Assembly: GCA_013203545.1 (NCBI GenBank)
Contig: JABMQA010001226.1
Coordinates: forward strand, 1 to 7,977
Reading direction: 5' to 3'
DNA: 7,977 bases
Origin: Bacteroidota bacterium
GTDB lineage: Bacteria; Bacteroidota; Bacteroidia; Bacteroidales; 4484-276
Every line of letters starts with the position of its first letter. Position 1 is the first letter of the stretch. Positions 1 through 6,148 of this stretch are shown piece after piece. Made by a program: the position numbers and the translations under genes. The notes under the pieces were generated by a model. It made no database searches. It saw nothing but the letters and a program-made list of their open reading frames with translations, and was not told the DNA's origin.

Positions 1-340
1 CAGCTACTCCAACCGTATCTTCCGAAGCATCTGCAATAATCAAATCCCCATCTTTCAAAAATGGTAATTGTTCATCGTCTAATTTTTCTTTGCTTATCAA
101 ACCCTCTTTTATAAAAGGGATTCTGCTTTCGGTTTCAAAATCTAAAATCTCATTTTCAAAAGTTGCATGAATATCTCCATAGTGAATATTCCTAATTTCA
201 TCATTCGTTTTCTCATGGGTCAATTGCTCTCTAGAAAATGAAAATGATTTGAGAAATGAAAACACGTTTCCAAATTCAGGTTTTGTCCAATCACTTGGAA
301 TCGTAGTATTATAAAAGGGTTTTGTATTGTTATTTGTCAT
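1..340 (-). CDS. hsdS: Type I restriction-modification specificity subunit HsdS, N-terminal part (runs off the left edge)
   Basis: HsdS contains the target recognition domains that choose the DNA site for the HsdM methylase and the HsdR nuclease. The reading frame opens with ATG at 338-340 and has no stop through base 1, giving 113 codons. The beginning IPSDW (residues 14-18) is the typical start of an HsdS target recognition domain. It is followed by FGNVFSFLKSFSFSREQL, then IRNIHYGDIH, then LPFLKDGDLIIADASED near residues 92-108, which is the usual HsdS run with a strand, DGDLI and an aspartate/serine-rich turn. Only the first half of the first recognition domain is visible, so specificity and completeness cannot be judged. 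It lies 46 bp downstream of the nucleotidyltransferase gene on the same strand and probably shares its transcript, because I found no TAnnTTTG-type promoter in the gap. With hsdM it would form the methylase core of the island. The family call is from recognition of sequence style, not from a search. Confidence 0.88.
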   Translation of the reverse strand, partial: MTNNNTKPFYNTTIPSDWTKPEFGNVFSFLKSFSFSREQLTHEKTNDEIRNIHYGDIHATFENEILDFETESRIPFIKEGLISKEKLDDEQLPFLKDGDLIIADASEDTVGVA

Positions 341-353
341 TTTTTCGTTTTAA

Positions 354-386
354 AATCCTGTATATCTTTAATCCCACAAATCCTGT
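354..386. repeat. Cluster of three AATCCTGT/AATCCCAC units between the nucleotidyltransferase and hsdS genes
   Basis: On the plus strand AATCCTGT occurs at 354-361 and again at 379-386, with the variant AATCCCAC at 370-377 and a more degenerate TATATC between them. On the transcribed strand this reads as repeated CAGGATT / GGGATT units. The cluster fills most of the 46-bp gap between the stop of the nucleotidyltransferase and the start of hsdS, and touches that stop. From memory, GGATT-rich elements of this look are scattered in intergenic regions of Bacteroidota genomes, but I cannot verify that here. Its role is unknown; it does not form a strong hairpin, since the units are direct rather than inverted repeats. 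Confidence 0.5.
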
Positions 387-1163
387 TTAAGACATTTTAT
401 TCAATTGAAAGCTTTTTATGATTTGGTTGAATACATTTTCGGGAGAAATATTGCCCAGCCCCATTGTCTTAAAAATTTCTTTTCCGGGCAGGTCGCCGGC
501 AATTGTATCTGCAAAGGTTTGCATTTGAGTTTTAATGCCGTCCGGCAATTCAAATACATTATTTTCTGTCAACATCACTGCCAGGCGAAACACGTCGCCT
601 TTGTGTTTGCGGAGTTGTTTGCTATCTTCTTTGCTGCCATTTGCAATTCGTTCGGCAATTTCGAGGCAGGCTTTGGCTTTTAGGCAAATCAGGGCTTCAA
701 TATTGGCAAGATGCAAGCCATTGTCCATTACACTGTGCTCTAACATATAATGGTAAAAGTCATCGTCAAGCAATATGGCAGAGAGGCTACTCAAATCATC
801 CTCAACCGGAATAGGAGTCAGGTGTGTTCCGTCATTCAAATCCATTAAGTCGGGGTTTCGGGAGAACAGTTCTATTTGATAAGGGAAATCCGTTTTTTCG
901 GGTTTTATAAAACGGTAATATTTGCGTTCCTCTTCGCTTTTTTCCTTGCGTTCGTAATTGCCATCGAGCACAAACTGCCAAAACTGTTTTACAAAGTCTG
1001 CACTCAGGGCTTCCACAACCAAAATAATATCGATGTCTTTGGTCGCGCGTGGTACAAAACCTGCTTCATCTATTATTATATCGCAGGCTGTACCTCCAAT
1101 AATTACATAATTATCGGGGTACGCCTCAAAATATTTCTTAAATATATCTAATCCTCTTACCAT
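387..1163 (-). CDS. AbiEii-like nucleotidyltransferase, probable toxin of a toxin-antitoxin pair
   Basis: A 258-aa protein of the nucleotidyltransferase superfamily. It has the diagnostic fold signature: IIGGTACD at residues 21-28 followed by TKDIDII at 41-47, supplying the metal-binding carboxylates D43 and D45, and a plausible third acidic residue in YQIELF (E98). The later segment LKAKACLEIAER (161-172) and RKHKGDVFRLA (185-195) resembles the Lys/Arg-KxxD-L helices typical of AbiEii-type enzymes. Members of this group transfer nucleotides to RNA or other targets and act as toxins in AbiE-type abortive infection systems; the substrate of this one is not known. Its ATG overlaps the TAA of the upstream winged-helix gene by 7 bp (ATGGTAA), so the two are probably translationally coupled. 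The position between hsdM and hsdS makes it cargo of the restriction island. The fold is firm, the toxin role is inferred from the partner gene and family. Confidence 0.78.
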   Translation of the reverse strand: MVRGLDIFKKYFEAYPDNYVIIGGTACDIIIDEAGFVPRATKDIDIILVVEALSADFVKQFWQFVLDGNYERKEKSEEERKYYRFIKPEKTDFPYQIELFSRNPDLMDLNDGTHLTPIPVEDDLSSLSAILLDDDFYHYMLEHSVMDNGLHLANIEALICLKAKACLEIAERIANGSKEDSKQLRKHKGDVFRLAVMLTENNVFELPDGIKTQMQTFADTIAGDLPGKEIFKTMGLGNISPENVFNQIIKSFQLNKMS

Positions 1164-2119
1164 ACAAATTGTTCCATTATTTGTTCCAATGCCATTTCAA
1201 TGCGCTCGTCAGGTTTATTCCTGAAACATAAATAGAGAGAAAGCGGGTCAACAAATCCGTTTTTTGTCAAAAGGAAGGGGTCGTATTTCCATTCTTCAAC
1301 ACAAATGTTGCCTTCAAGCAGAGCCGTTTTTTTTAAGTTTGCTCCACCCATTAGTTGAGTATAGCCGGGTCGTACAGCATAGTATTCAATTACATCGTCG
1401 TTTAAATCGGAATAATGAGCGAGTGCATTATTATTTGCCCGGTATAAATTTTCGTCGGCTACCCAGCCACTGTAATATTGCGTTTTTTTAACCGGATTTT
1501 TCATCAATGGTTCAGCCTCTTCCCAAAGTTCTCTTCTGCTTTTATTGAAGTGCACTGATTTATCTTTCATTCCTTCCAGTGTGCATAAACCCATATTATG
1601 CAAATAGTAAACAGCTCGTGTAATTGTTGCAGCATCGTAACCAAGCTTTTCAGCTATTTTCTTTAGATTAATTCCTTCGAGAGGGTCTACCTGCAAATGG
1701 TACAAAAGCAGAAATTGAGTAGCCGGGCGCATTGCTACCGGCAGTTCTTTTGGCTTATTCCCAAATTCCTTTAAATCGATTAGCAAATCGGGTAAATACA
1801 TTTGTTTGCCGGGAATAATGAATGGAATCTTTTTCTCAATTAACCTGGTGCGTTTGAATGCTTCGAGTTGCGCGATTACAGCAATAGTTTTAGTGTCAAA
1901 TACATTTCTTATTGTTTCAAGATGTTTCTTTAAGCTATCTGTTGTAAAATCGTTCTTTACATTTACAAGCAAAAAATCGTAACGGTATAATTTAATAAGC
2001 TGAATGGTGTATTCGCTTGTAATATACAAAGGCAATGCTTTTAACTTGTCCGCCTTAAGCGGTTGGATTTCCGGTTCAACACCCAAAGCACTTTTAAAAT
2101 ATTTTTTTAGCTCATTCAT
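1157..2119 (-). CDS. AbiEi-like winged-helix (MarR-like) protein, probable antitoxin and autoregulator
   Basis: A 320-aa protein encoded directly before the nucleotidyltransferase. Residues about 130-195 look like a winged helix-turn-helix: RPATQFLLLYHL, then NLKKIAEKLGYDAATITRAVYYLHNMGL (151-178) as the helix-turn-helix and the basic stretch MKDKSVHFNKSRR as the wing. The N-terminal part (30-115) is a mixed alpha/beta domain with hydrophobic strands and the phrase IPFIIPGKQMYLP (98-110). The C-terminal part contains ALAHYSDLND (232-241), WKYDP (277-281) and DPLSLYLCF (291-299), which I associate with chromosomal MarR-like/AbiEi-like proteins paired with nucleotidyltransferases. In AbiE systems the AbiEi partner neutralises the toxin and represses its own promoter through inverted repeats; the inverted repeats upstream of this gene fit that. 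Here the winged helix is central, whereas classical AbiEi has it at the N-terminus, so it is a divergent relative. The ATG at 2117-2119 was chosen because it is the first in frame after the promoter-like region. Confidence 0.68.
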   Translation of the reverse strand: MNELKKYFKSALGVEPEIQPLKADKLKALPLYITSEYTIQLIKLYRYDFLLVNVKNDFTTDSLKKHLETIRNVFDTKTIAVIAQLEAFKRTRLIEKKIPFIIPGKQMYLPDLLIDLKEFGNKPKELPVAMRPATQFLLLYHLQVDPLEGINLKKIAEKLGYDAATITRAVYYLHNMGLCTLEGMKDKSVHFNKSRRELWEEAEPLMKNPVKKTQYYSGWVADENLYRANNNALAHYSDLNDDVIEYYAVRPGYTQLMGGANLKKTALLEGNICVEEWKYDPFLLTKNGFVDPLSLYLCFRNKPDERIEMALEQIMEQFVW

Positions 2120-2154
2120 TTTAATTCTTTATTTGTATGTTGTTGCATATTTTT

Positions 2155-2214
2155 ACGATTGCACAACAGTGCTCAATTGCATTAGTGTGGCAATCGTGCA
2201 AATATAATGCAATT
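2155..2214. promoter_or_regulatory. Two interleaved inverted repeats upstream of the AbiE-like pair, probable operator
   Basis: Inverted repeat 1 pairs ACGATTGC (2155-2162) with GCAATCGT (2190-2197), and continues through ACA / TGT with a one-base bulge. Inverted repeat 2 pairs AATTGCATTA (2175-2184) with TAATGCAATT (2205-2214), a perfect 10-bp match. The arms alternate along the DNA (1-left, 2-left, 1-right, 2-right), and all contain an ATTGCA/TTGCAC-like core. The right arms flank and abut the promoter-like TATATTTG on the minus strand, so a protein bound here would block transcription of the pair. The most likely binder is the winged-helix protein encoded next to it. A terminator role is less likely because the hairpins lack a following U-tract. 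Confidence 0.55.
2199..2206 (-). promoter_or_regulatory. TAnnTTTG-type promoter -7 element for the AbiE-like pair
   Basis: The minus strand reads TATATTTG, an exact match to the Bacteroidota -7 consensus TAnnTTTG. It lies about 80 bp before the ATG of the winged-helix gene, in the only sizeable gap of the island (2120-2234). No clear TTTG at the -33 position is found at the usual 19-21 bp spacing, so it may be weak or depend on a regulator. The expected start of transcription falls near 2190, inside the right arm of inverted repeat 1. Confidence 0.4.
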
Positions 2215-2234
2215 ATATTGTAAGTCAGCATAGT

Positions 2235-2993
2235 TTAAAGTATTTCAATGATTTTAATATTATTAAAGCCAACTTGTTCGCCATACTTCACGTATCCCAG
2301 TTGATTCGTCAATAACTGCGTGCTGCCAATTTTAAAATCAACAGTATTGATATGCGAATGACCGTAAATCCAGTAATCTGCAACCGAGTCTTCAATAAAA
2401 TTAAACAATTCAACTGCAAATGCTTCGTTTAAGGCATCTCCTTTAAACCTTTCGGGATAATTGTAGAAGGTAGGTGCGTGATGACTAACTACCACACTTT
2501 TATTAGCTTTAGCCATAAGCGCTTCTTTGATAAAATTAGCACATTCTTCATGTAACAGGTTATATTGCCCGGTTGTAAACTTATTTCCCTCGTACTTGAT
2601 AACTTGAAAGTCACTCAAGCTATTTTCTATTTTCCATTGATTTGAAGGGCTAATATGCGTCCATAGGGATGAGCATATTAATTCCACATCTGCATGCCGA
2701 ACAACGGTATTATTCAATAAATGAACATTGTCTCTTATTCTTTCATGAAAAGTGCCGTATCTATCTACTAAGTCTGAATAGTAATATTCATGATTGCCAG
2801 GAACCCAATAAGTCATTTCAAAATTATCTGCAACGAAATCAAAAAAGTCTTTATGCTTATCCATTACGGCAAAAGGCACAATATCACCAGCCAACAAAAG
2901 AACATCGCCATTCGGTTGCAATGGATTTGCTTTCAGGAATTCCTTGTTATGAGGAAATTCTAAATGAAGGTCTGATGCGTATTGGATTTTCAT
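2235..2993 (-). CDS. Calcineurin-like metallophosphoesterase inside the restriction operon
   Basis: A 252-aa cytoplasmic phosphoesterase with all the family's metal-binding motifs in order: DLH (D8, H10), GDI (D37), GNHE (66-69, N67 and H68), SHHAP (170-174) and GHSH (211-214). Such enzymes use two metal ions to hydrolyse phosphomonoesters, phosphodiesters or nucleic acid ends; the substrate here cannot be read from the sequence. The length is normal for a single catalytic domain, with no signal peptide, membrane segment or extra domain. The ATG at 2991-2993 comes 1 nt after the hsdM stop (TAA-A-ATG), so it is almost certainly co-transcribed and possibly translationally coupled with hsdM. Metallophosphoesterases are not standard type I restriction subunits, which makes this an accessory gene that could act on nucleic acid ends or nucleotides, but that is a guess. 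Confidence 0.85.
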   Translation of the reverse strand: MKIQYASDLHLEFPHNKEFLKANPLQPNGDVLLLAGDIVPFAVMDKHKDFFDFVADNFEMTYWVPGNHEYYYSDLVDRYGTFHERIRDNVHLLNNTVVRHADVELICSSLWTHISPSNQWKIENSLSDFQVIKYEGNKFTTGQYNLLHEECANFIKEALMAKANKSVVVSHHAPTFYNYPERFKGDALNEAFAVELFNFIEDSVADYWIYGHSHINTVDFKIGSTQLLTNQLGYVKYGEQVGFNNIKIIEIL

Positions 2994-2994
2994 T

Positions 2995-4563
2995 TTAAGC
3001 CCCCAATTCTTTTAAATACTTATCCATTTCCTTCTGCACCGTTTTCAATTCATCTTCCAAAGAATTAATTTCTTGCTGCACGGCAGCAATATCCACTTCG
3101 GCTTCTTCCTCAAAAGTGTCAACATATCGTGGAATGTTCAGGTTAAAATCGTTTTCCTGTATTTCCTCAAAGGTGGCTACATAGCTAAATTTGTCTTCAA
3201 TAATACCTGCTTGTAATTCGCCGCTATTGAATTTCCGGTACGTATCCACAATGTGGTCGATGTGGGTATCATTCAGCTTGTTTTGGTTTTTGGCAGAATC
3301 GTAATGCTGGCTGGAATCAATAAACAGTACATTGGTAATTTCTGCTTTTCCCTTGTTAAATATCAAAATGGCAGCAGGAATACCTGTTCCAAAAAACAGG
3401 TTAGAAGGTAAACCAATTACGGCTTCTAAAATATTTTCTTCTATGGTTTTCCGGCGTATTTTTCCTTCGCTTGCTCCACGGAACAAAACACCATGCGGAA
3501 CAACAACGCCAACTTTTCCAGCACCCTCGTATGTAGTTTCAATCATGTGGGTAATAAATGCCCAATCGCCTTTGCTTTTTGGTGGTACGCCTCTCCAAAA
3601 ACGATTGTATTGGTCAGTTTCCGGGTCGTATGAAATGGTGGTTTTGTCGCCTTCTTTATCTTCAACTTTTCCCCATTTGTCCAACGAAAAAGGCGGATTT
3701 GCTACAACGGTGTCAAACTTCATTAAGGAATCGCCCTCTTTCAGTTTCGGGTTACGAATGGTATCTCCCCAACGAATGGTTGCATTGTCGAAACCATGCA
3801 AAAACATATTCATTACAGCCAACGCCCAGGTACTACCGTTGGCTTCCTGTCCGTAAAGCGAGAAATTGGGGGAGCCTACTTCGTTTCCTGCTTTAATTAA
3901 TAATGATGCCGAGCCACAGGTTGGGTCGCATATGTGTGAGCCCGGCTTTGATTTGGTTAGCCGGGCAATCAATTTGGAAACTTCTTTAGGTGTGAAAAAT
4001 TCTCCTGCTTTTTTCCCTGCATCACTTGCAAAACGTTCTATCAGGAACATATAAGCGCCGCCAATAATATCGTTTCCGTCAAGGTGCGAAGGCCGCAAAT
4101 CCAATTTATCCTGATTGAAGTCAAGCAAAAGGTTTTTAAGTCTGGTGTTTTTATCCTTTGGCTCACCAAGTTTGGAGTTATTAAAGTCAATGTTTTGGAA
4201 AATACCGGCACCATCTTCGCTATACAATTTTTCACGATTGGCTTCTTCCAAATCAGTCAACGCAATATTTATCAATTCGCCAATATTGGCTTCGTTGCGG
4301 CTATCAAATAAAAACCTGAAATGGCTATTTTCCGGTACAACAAAACGTTCGTGTTGCATGGCTCGTTTTGCCCTTTCGTGTTCTCCATTGTATTTTATTA
4401 AATAGGCTTCGTACTTATCATCGTGAACATCACTCAAATACTTTATAAAAAGCATCGTGAGCACGTAATCTTTATAAACGCTCGGGTCGATGCTTCCGCG
4501 AAATGTGTCGCAGGCTTTCCAGACTGCATTATTAATGTCTTCTTGTGTTATTTTTATAGCCAT
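2995..4563 (-). CDS. hsdM: Type I restriction-modification DNA methyltransferase subunit HsdM
   Basis: A 522-aa N6-adenine DNA methyltransferase that transfers a methyl group from S-adenosylmethionine to adenine in the site selected by HsdS. Residues about 8-150 form the helical HsdM N-terminal domain (for example ITQEDINNAVWKACDTFRG). The catalytic domain follows: GEFFTP (187-192), motif I DPTCGSASLL (213-222) for cofactor binding, and the catalytic motif IV NPPF (289-292). Then come the conserved GDWAFITHM (332-340) and GVVVPHGVLFRG (352-363). The end contains DFNLNIPRYVDTF (472-484) and a coiled-coil tail rich in E and K (about 485-520) that usually contacts HsdS. Length and motifs are complete, so it should be active. 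It begins 5 nt after the truncated HsdS-like fragment and is followed at 1 nt by the phosphoesterase. I saw no promoter of the TAnnTTTG type directly before it, so it may depend on upstream transcription. A functional S subunit must be the gene at the left edge. Confidence 0.96.
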   Translation of the reverse strand: MAIKITQEDINNAVWKACDTFRGSIDPSVYKDYVLTMLFIKYLSDVHDDKYEAYLIKYNGEHERAKRAMQHERFVVPENSHFRFLFDSRNEANIGELINIALTDLEEANREKLYSEDGAGIFQNIDFNNSKLGEPKDKNTRLKNLLLDFNQDKLDLRPSHLDGNDIIGGAYMFLIERFASDAGKKAGEFFTPKEVSKLIARLTKSKPGSHICDPTCGSASLLIKAGNEVGSPNFSLYGQEANGSTWALAVMNMFLHGFDNATIRWGDTIRNPKLKEGDSLMKFDTVVANPPFSLDKWGKVEDKEGDKTTISYDPETDQYNRFWRGVPPKSKGDWAFITHMIETTYEGAGKVGVVVPHGVLFRGASEGKIRRKTIEENILEAVIGLPSNLFFGTGIPAAILIFNKGKAEITNVLFIDSSQHYDSAKNQNKLNDTHIDHIVDTYRKFNSGELQAGIIEDKFSYVATFEEIQENDFNLNIPRYVDTFEEEAEVDIAAVQQEINSLEDELKTVQKEMDKYLKELGA

Positions 4564-4568
4564 GATAT

Positions 4569-4814
4569 TTATTTAATTGCGGTTAGTATTTGATGTTGAA
4601 TTTCTTTCTCTCTAAGGGTTTCTAATTGTTCTTTTATTCTCTTTTCTCTGTTTCGAAGCTTGTAAATATTTAAAATCAATTCTTGTTTTTGAATACTTGG
4701 AACAGATATTTCTAATTCAGACAATACTGCTTTTGAAATGGAAGCAATAGAAGTTGTCACTACCTTTTCTTCAGCGAGCTCCTTTACAATTGCAAACAAC
4801 AAGCGTATTATCAC
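4569..4814 (-). pseudogene. 5'-truncated HsdS-like specificity subunit fragment (C-terminal part only)
   Basis: An 81-aa frame starting with GTG at 4812-4814. Its second half, SKAVLSELEISVPSIQKQEL then IYKLRNREKRIKEQLETLREK, is the typical end of an HsdS half: last strand of a recognition domain (LSELEISVPS), the IQKQEL turn and a long helix that packs on HsdM. Nearly all of the recognition domain that should come first is absent, so it cannot specify a DNA site by itself. From memory, single-domain S-like proteins of roughly 190 aa are often encoded just before hsdM in Bacteroidota, which suggests over 100 residues have been lost here. The GTG overlaps the kinase TGA by 4 bases (GTGA), so the break coincides with the end of the fucose operon. 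Base composition is very AT-rich (hand counts of 14 and 17 G+C in two 60-base lines, 4621-4740), against about 27-30 in sampled lines of the kinase and fucP. It could still be made as a small helper protein. Confidence 0.65.
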
Positions 4815-6136
4815 ACATTATTTTCATTAAACACATTCTGCATCAAAATCGCTGCACCCAGCGCACTGCTATTTTGAATATTTGAAACAGCTATTTTCTG
4901 ATCCGGGAAAAACAGTTGCAGAAAGCAGATAAATATTTTGTTTTTATTGAATCCACCAGCGATATATAGCTTTTTTAATTCGGATTTCTCATCCAGAATA
5001 CGTTGAATGGCTTGCGCAACAAGGGAAGTTATTTCATACATAAGTTGATAATAAGCGGCATCAAAATCCCGTAGTTGATTCAGTGCATCAGGATTTCCTA
5101 TCATATCACCCGGGATAATATTATTGAAAAACAAATGTTGCTTTCGGTTAAATCTCCTTTTACAGGTGTCGGGGTTTGCGGGAACGTTTTTGAAGGCATT
5201 CAAATCAACCTTAAAAAAGTTGCTGATTTCATGCACATTCAGATCGTGCACTCGACCCAGCATTTGCATGGATGATTTCACCTGCTTTTTATCAGGCGTC
5301 ATAAAGCACAGGCAATCATTATTGAGTTGTTCCCTGGTTAATGGTTCTTTGCTGAAAGGATTCATGCAAATAATCCAGGTTCCGGTGGATACCAGCACGA
5401 ATTGTTCAGGTATGTTTTGTTTTAGAAAAGGAACCAGTGAAGCTGAACTGTCGTGAACACCTGATCCAATCCGGATGTTCTGACCATTAATCCGGACTTC
5501 CTGCATCATCTCATCACCACCGGGATCTGGCAAGTGGATGTTTTCCTCTTTCAGCCAGGCATGGTAGCTCATCTCATCAAAATCCCACATGGCTGTATGG
5601 GCACCAATGGAGGTGTAATCAGTTGTGATTTCACCGGTAAAAGTGAAGCTCAGGTATTGGGGATAATGTAAGATATGTTTCACTTTGGACCACAGATGAG
5701 GCTTCATGGATTTCAACCACAGAATTTGCAATCCTGAATTCAGCATGCCATAGGCAGGCGAAGCTGCTCTCCTTGAAAACTCATCACGGCCTCCGAATCG
5801 ATCATAGAAACTGTCGAAATCAACATCTTCTATTGTTTTTAGATAATTGTACAGCGGTGTTACAGGTTTCCCATTTTCATCAATATAAACCAGCGTAGCG
5901 CCATGTGTGGAAAAGTTGATGGCACGGATCTTAAACAAATTTCCCTTTTGAATGGTATTGATCTGTGAATGGATCCAGGCGACAATGGCATCAATATCAT
6001 CGCACGAAAAGCCATCATCATCATCGATCTCTTCGAACTGAATTTCCTCCTCATAAACCGGGTTCATCCCTGAATCGAACAGCAGCAATTTTTTATTGGT
6101 TTTCCCGATATCAAAAATGACAACAACATCGATCAT
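4811..6136 (-). CDS. fucK: FGGY-family carbohydrate kinase, probable L-fuculose kinase
   Basis: A 441-aa cytoplasmic sugar kinase of the FGGY/ribulokinase family. It starts with the phosphate-binding strand VVIFDIGKTNKK (5-16, a variant of DxGTT). It contains GSGVHDSSASLVPF (224-237), where D229 is the expected catalytic base, STGTWIICMNP (250-260) for ATP phosphates, and LYIAGGFNKNKIF (390-402) as the adenosine-binding segment. With fucose isomerase and fucose permease immediately upstream, its substrate is most likely L-fuculose, giving L-fuculose 1-phosphate for the aldolase. The HDSSAS motif is also close to rhamnulokinases (HDTAS), so rhamnulose or a related ketose is the alternative. 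It is somewhat shorter than the E. coli enzyme, with loss spread through loops rather than an obvious end truncation. The ATG lies 12 nt after the fucP stop. Its TGA overlaps the GTG of the HsdS-like fragment, so no trace of the next fucose gene remains here. Confidence 0.85.
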   Translation of the reverse strand: MIDVVVIFDIGKTNKKLLLFDSGMNPVYEEEIQFEEIDDDDGFSCDDIDAIVAWIHSQINTIQKGNLFKIRAINFSTHGATLVYIDENGKPVTPLYNYLKTIEDVDFDSFYDRFGGRDEFSRRAASPAYGMLNSGLQILWLKSMKPHLWSKVKHILHYPQYLSFTFTGEITTDYTSIGAHTAMWDFDEMSYHAWLKEENIHLPDPGGDEMMQEVRINGQNIRIGSGVHDSSASLVPFLKQNIPEQFVLVSTGTWIICMNPFSKEPLTREQLNNDCLCFMTPDKKQVKSSMQMLGRVHDLNVHEISNFFKVDLNAFKNVPANPDTCKRRFNRKQHLFFNNIIPGDMIGNPDALNQLRDFDAAYYQLMYEITSLVAQAIQRILDEKSELKKLYIAGGFNKNKIFICFLQLFFPDQKIAVSNIQNSSALGAAILMQNVFNENNV

Positions 6137-6148
6137 ATCATTGTAAAA

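Noticed and set aside
2155..2197. Inverted repeat considered as a rho-independent terminator for the hsdM-phosphoesterase transcript
   Set aside because: The loop is long (about 27 bases), the stem is AT-rich with a bulge and no U-tract follows; its overlap with a promoter element fits an operator better.
3332..3856. A 174-aa open frame on the plus strand
   Set aside because: It lies wholly antisense to the well-supported hsdM gene, shows no recognisable motif and reflects codon bias of the opposite strand.
5124..5456. A 110-aa open frame on the plus strand within the kinase region
   Set aside because: It is antisense to the intact kinase with no domain signature and no upstream context of its own.
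4811..6136. Kinase as rhamnulokinase
   Set aside because: The HDSSAS motif is compatible, but fucI and fucP are immediately upstream in the same operon and no rhamnose gene is present; kept only as an alternative.
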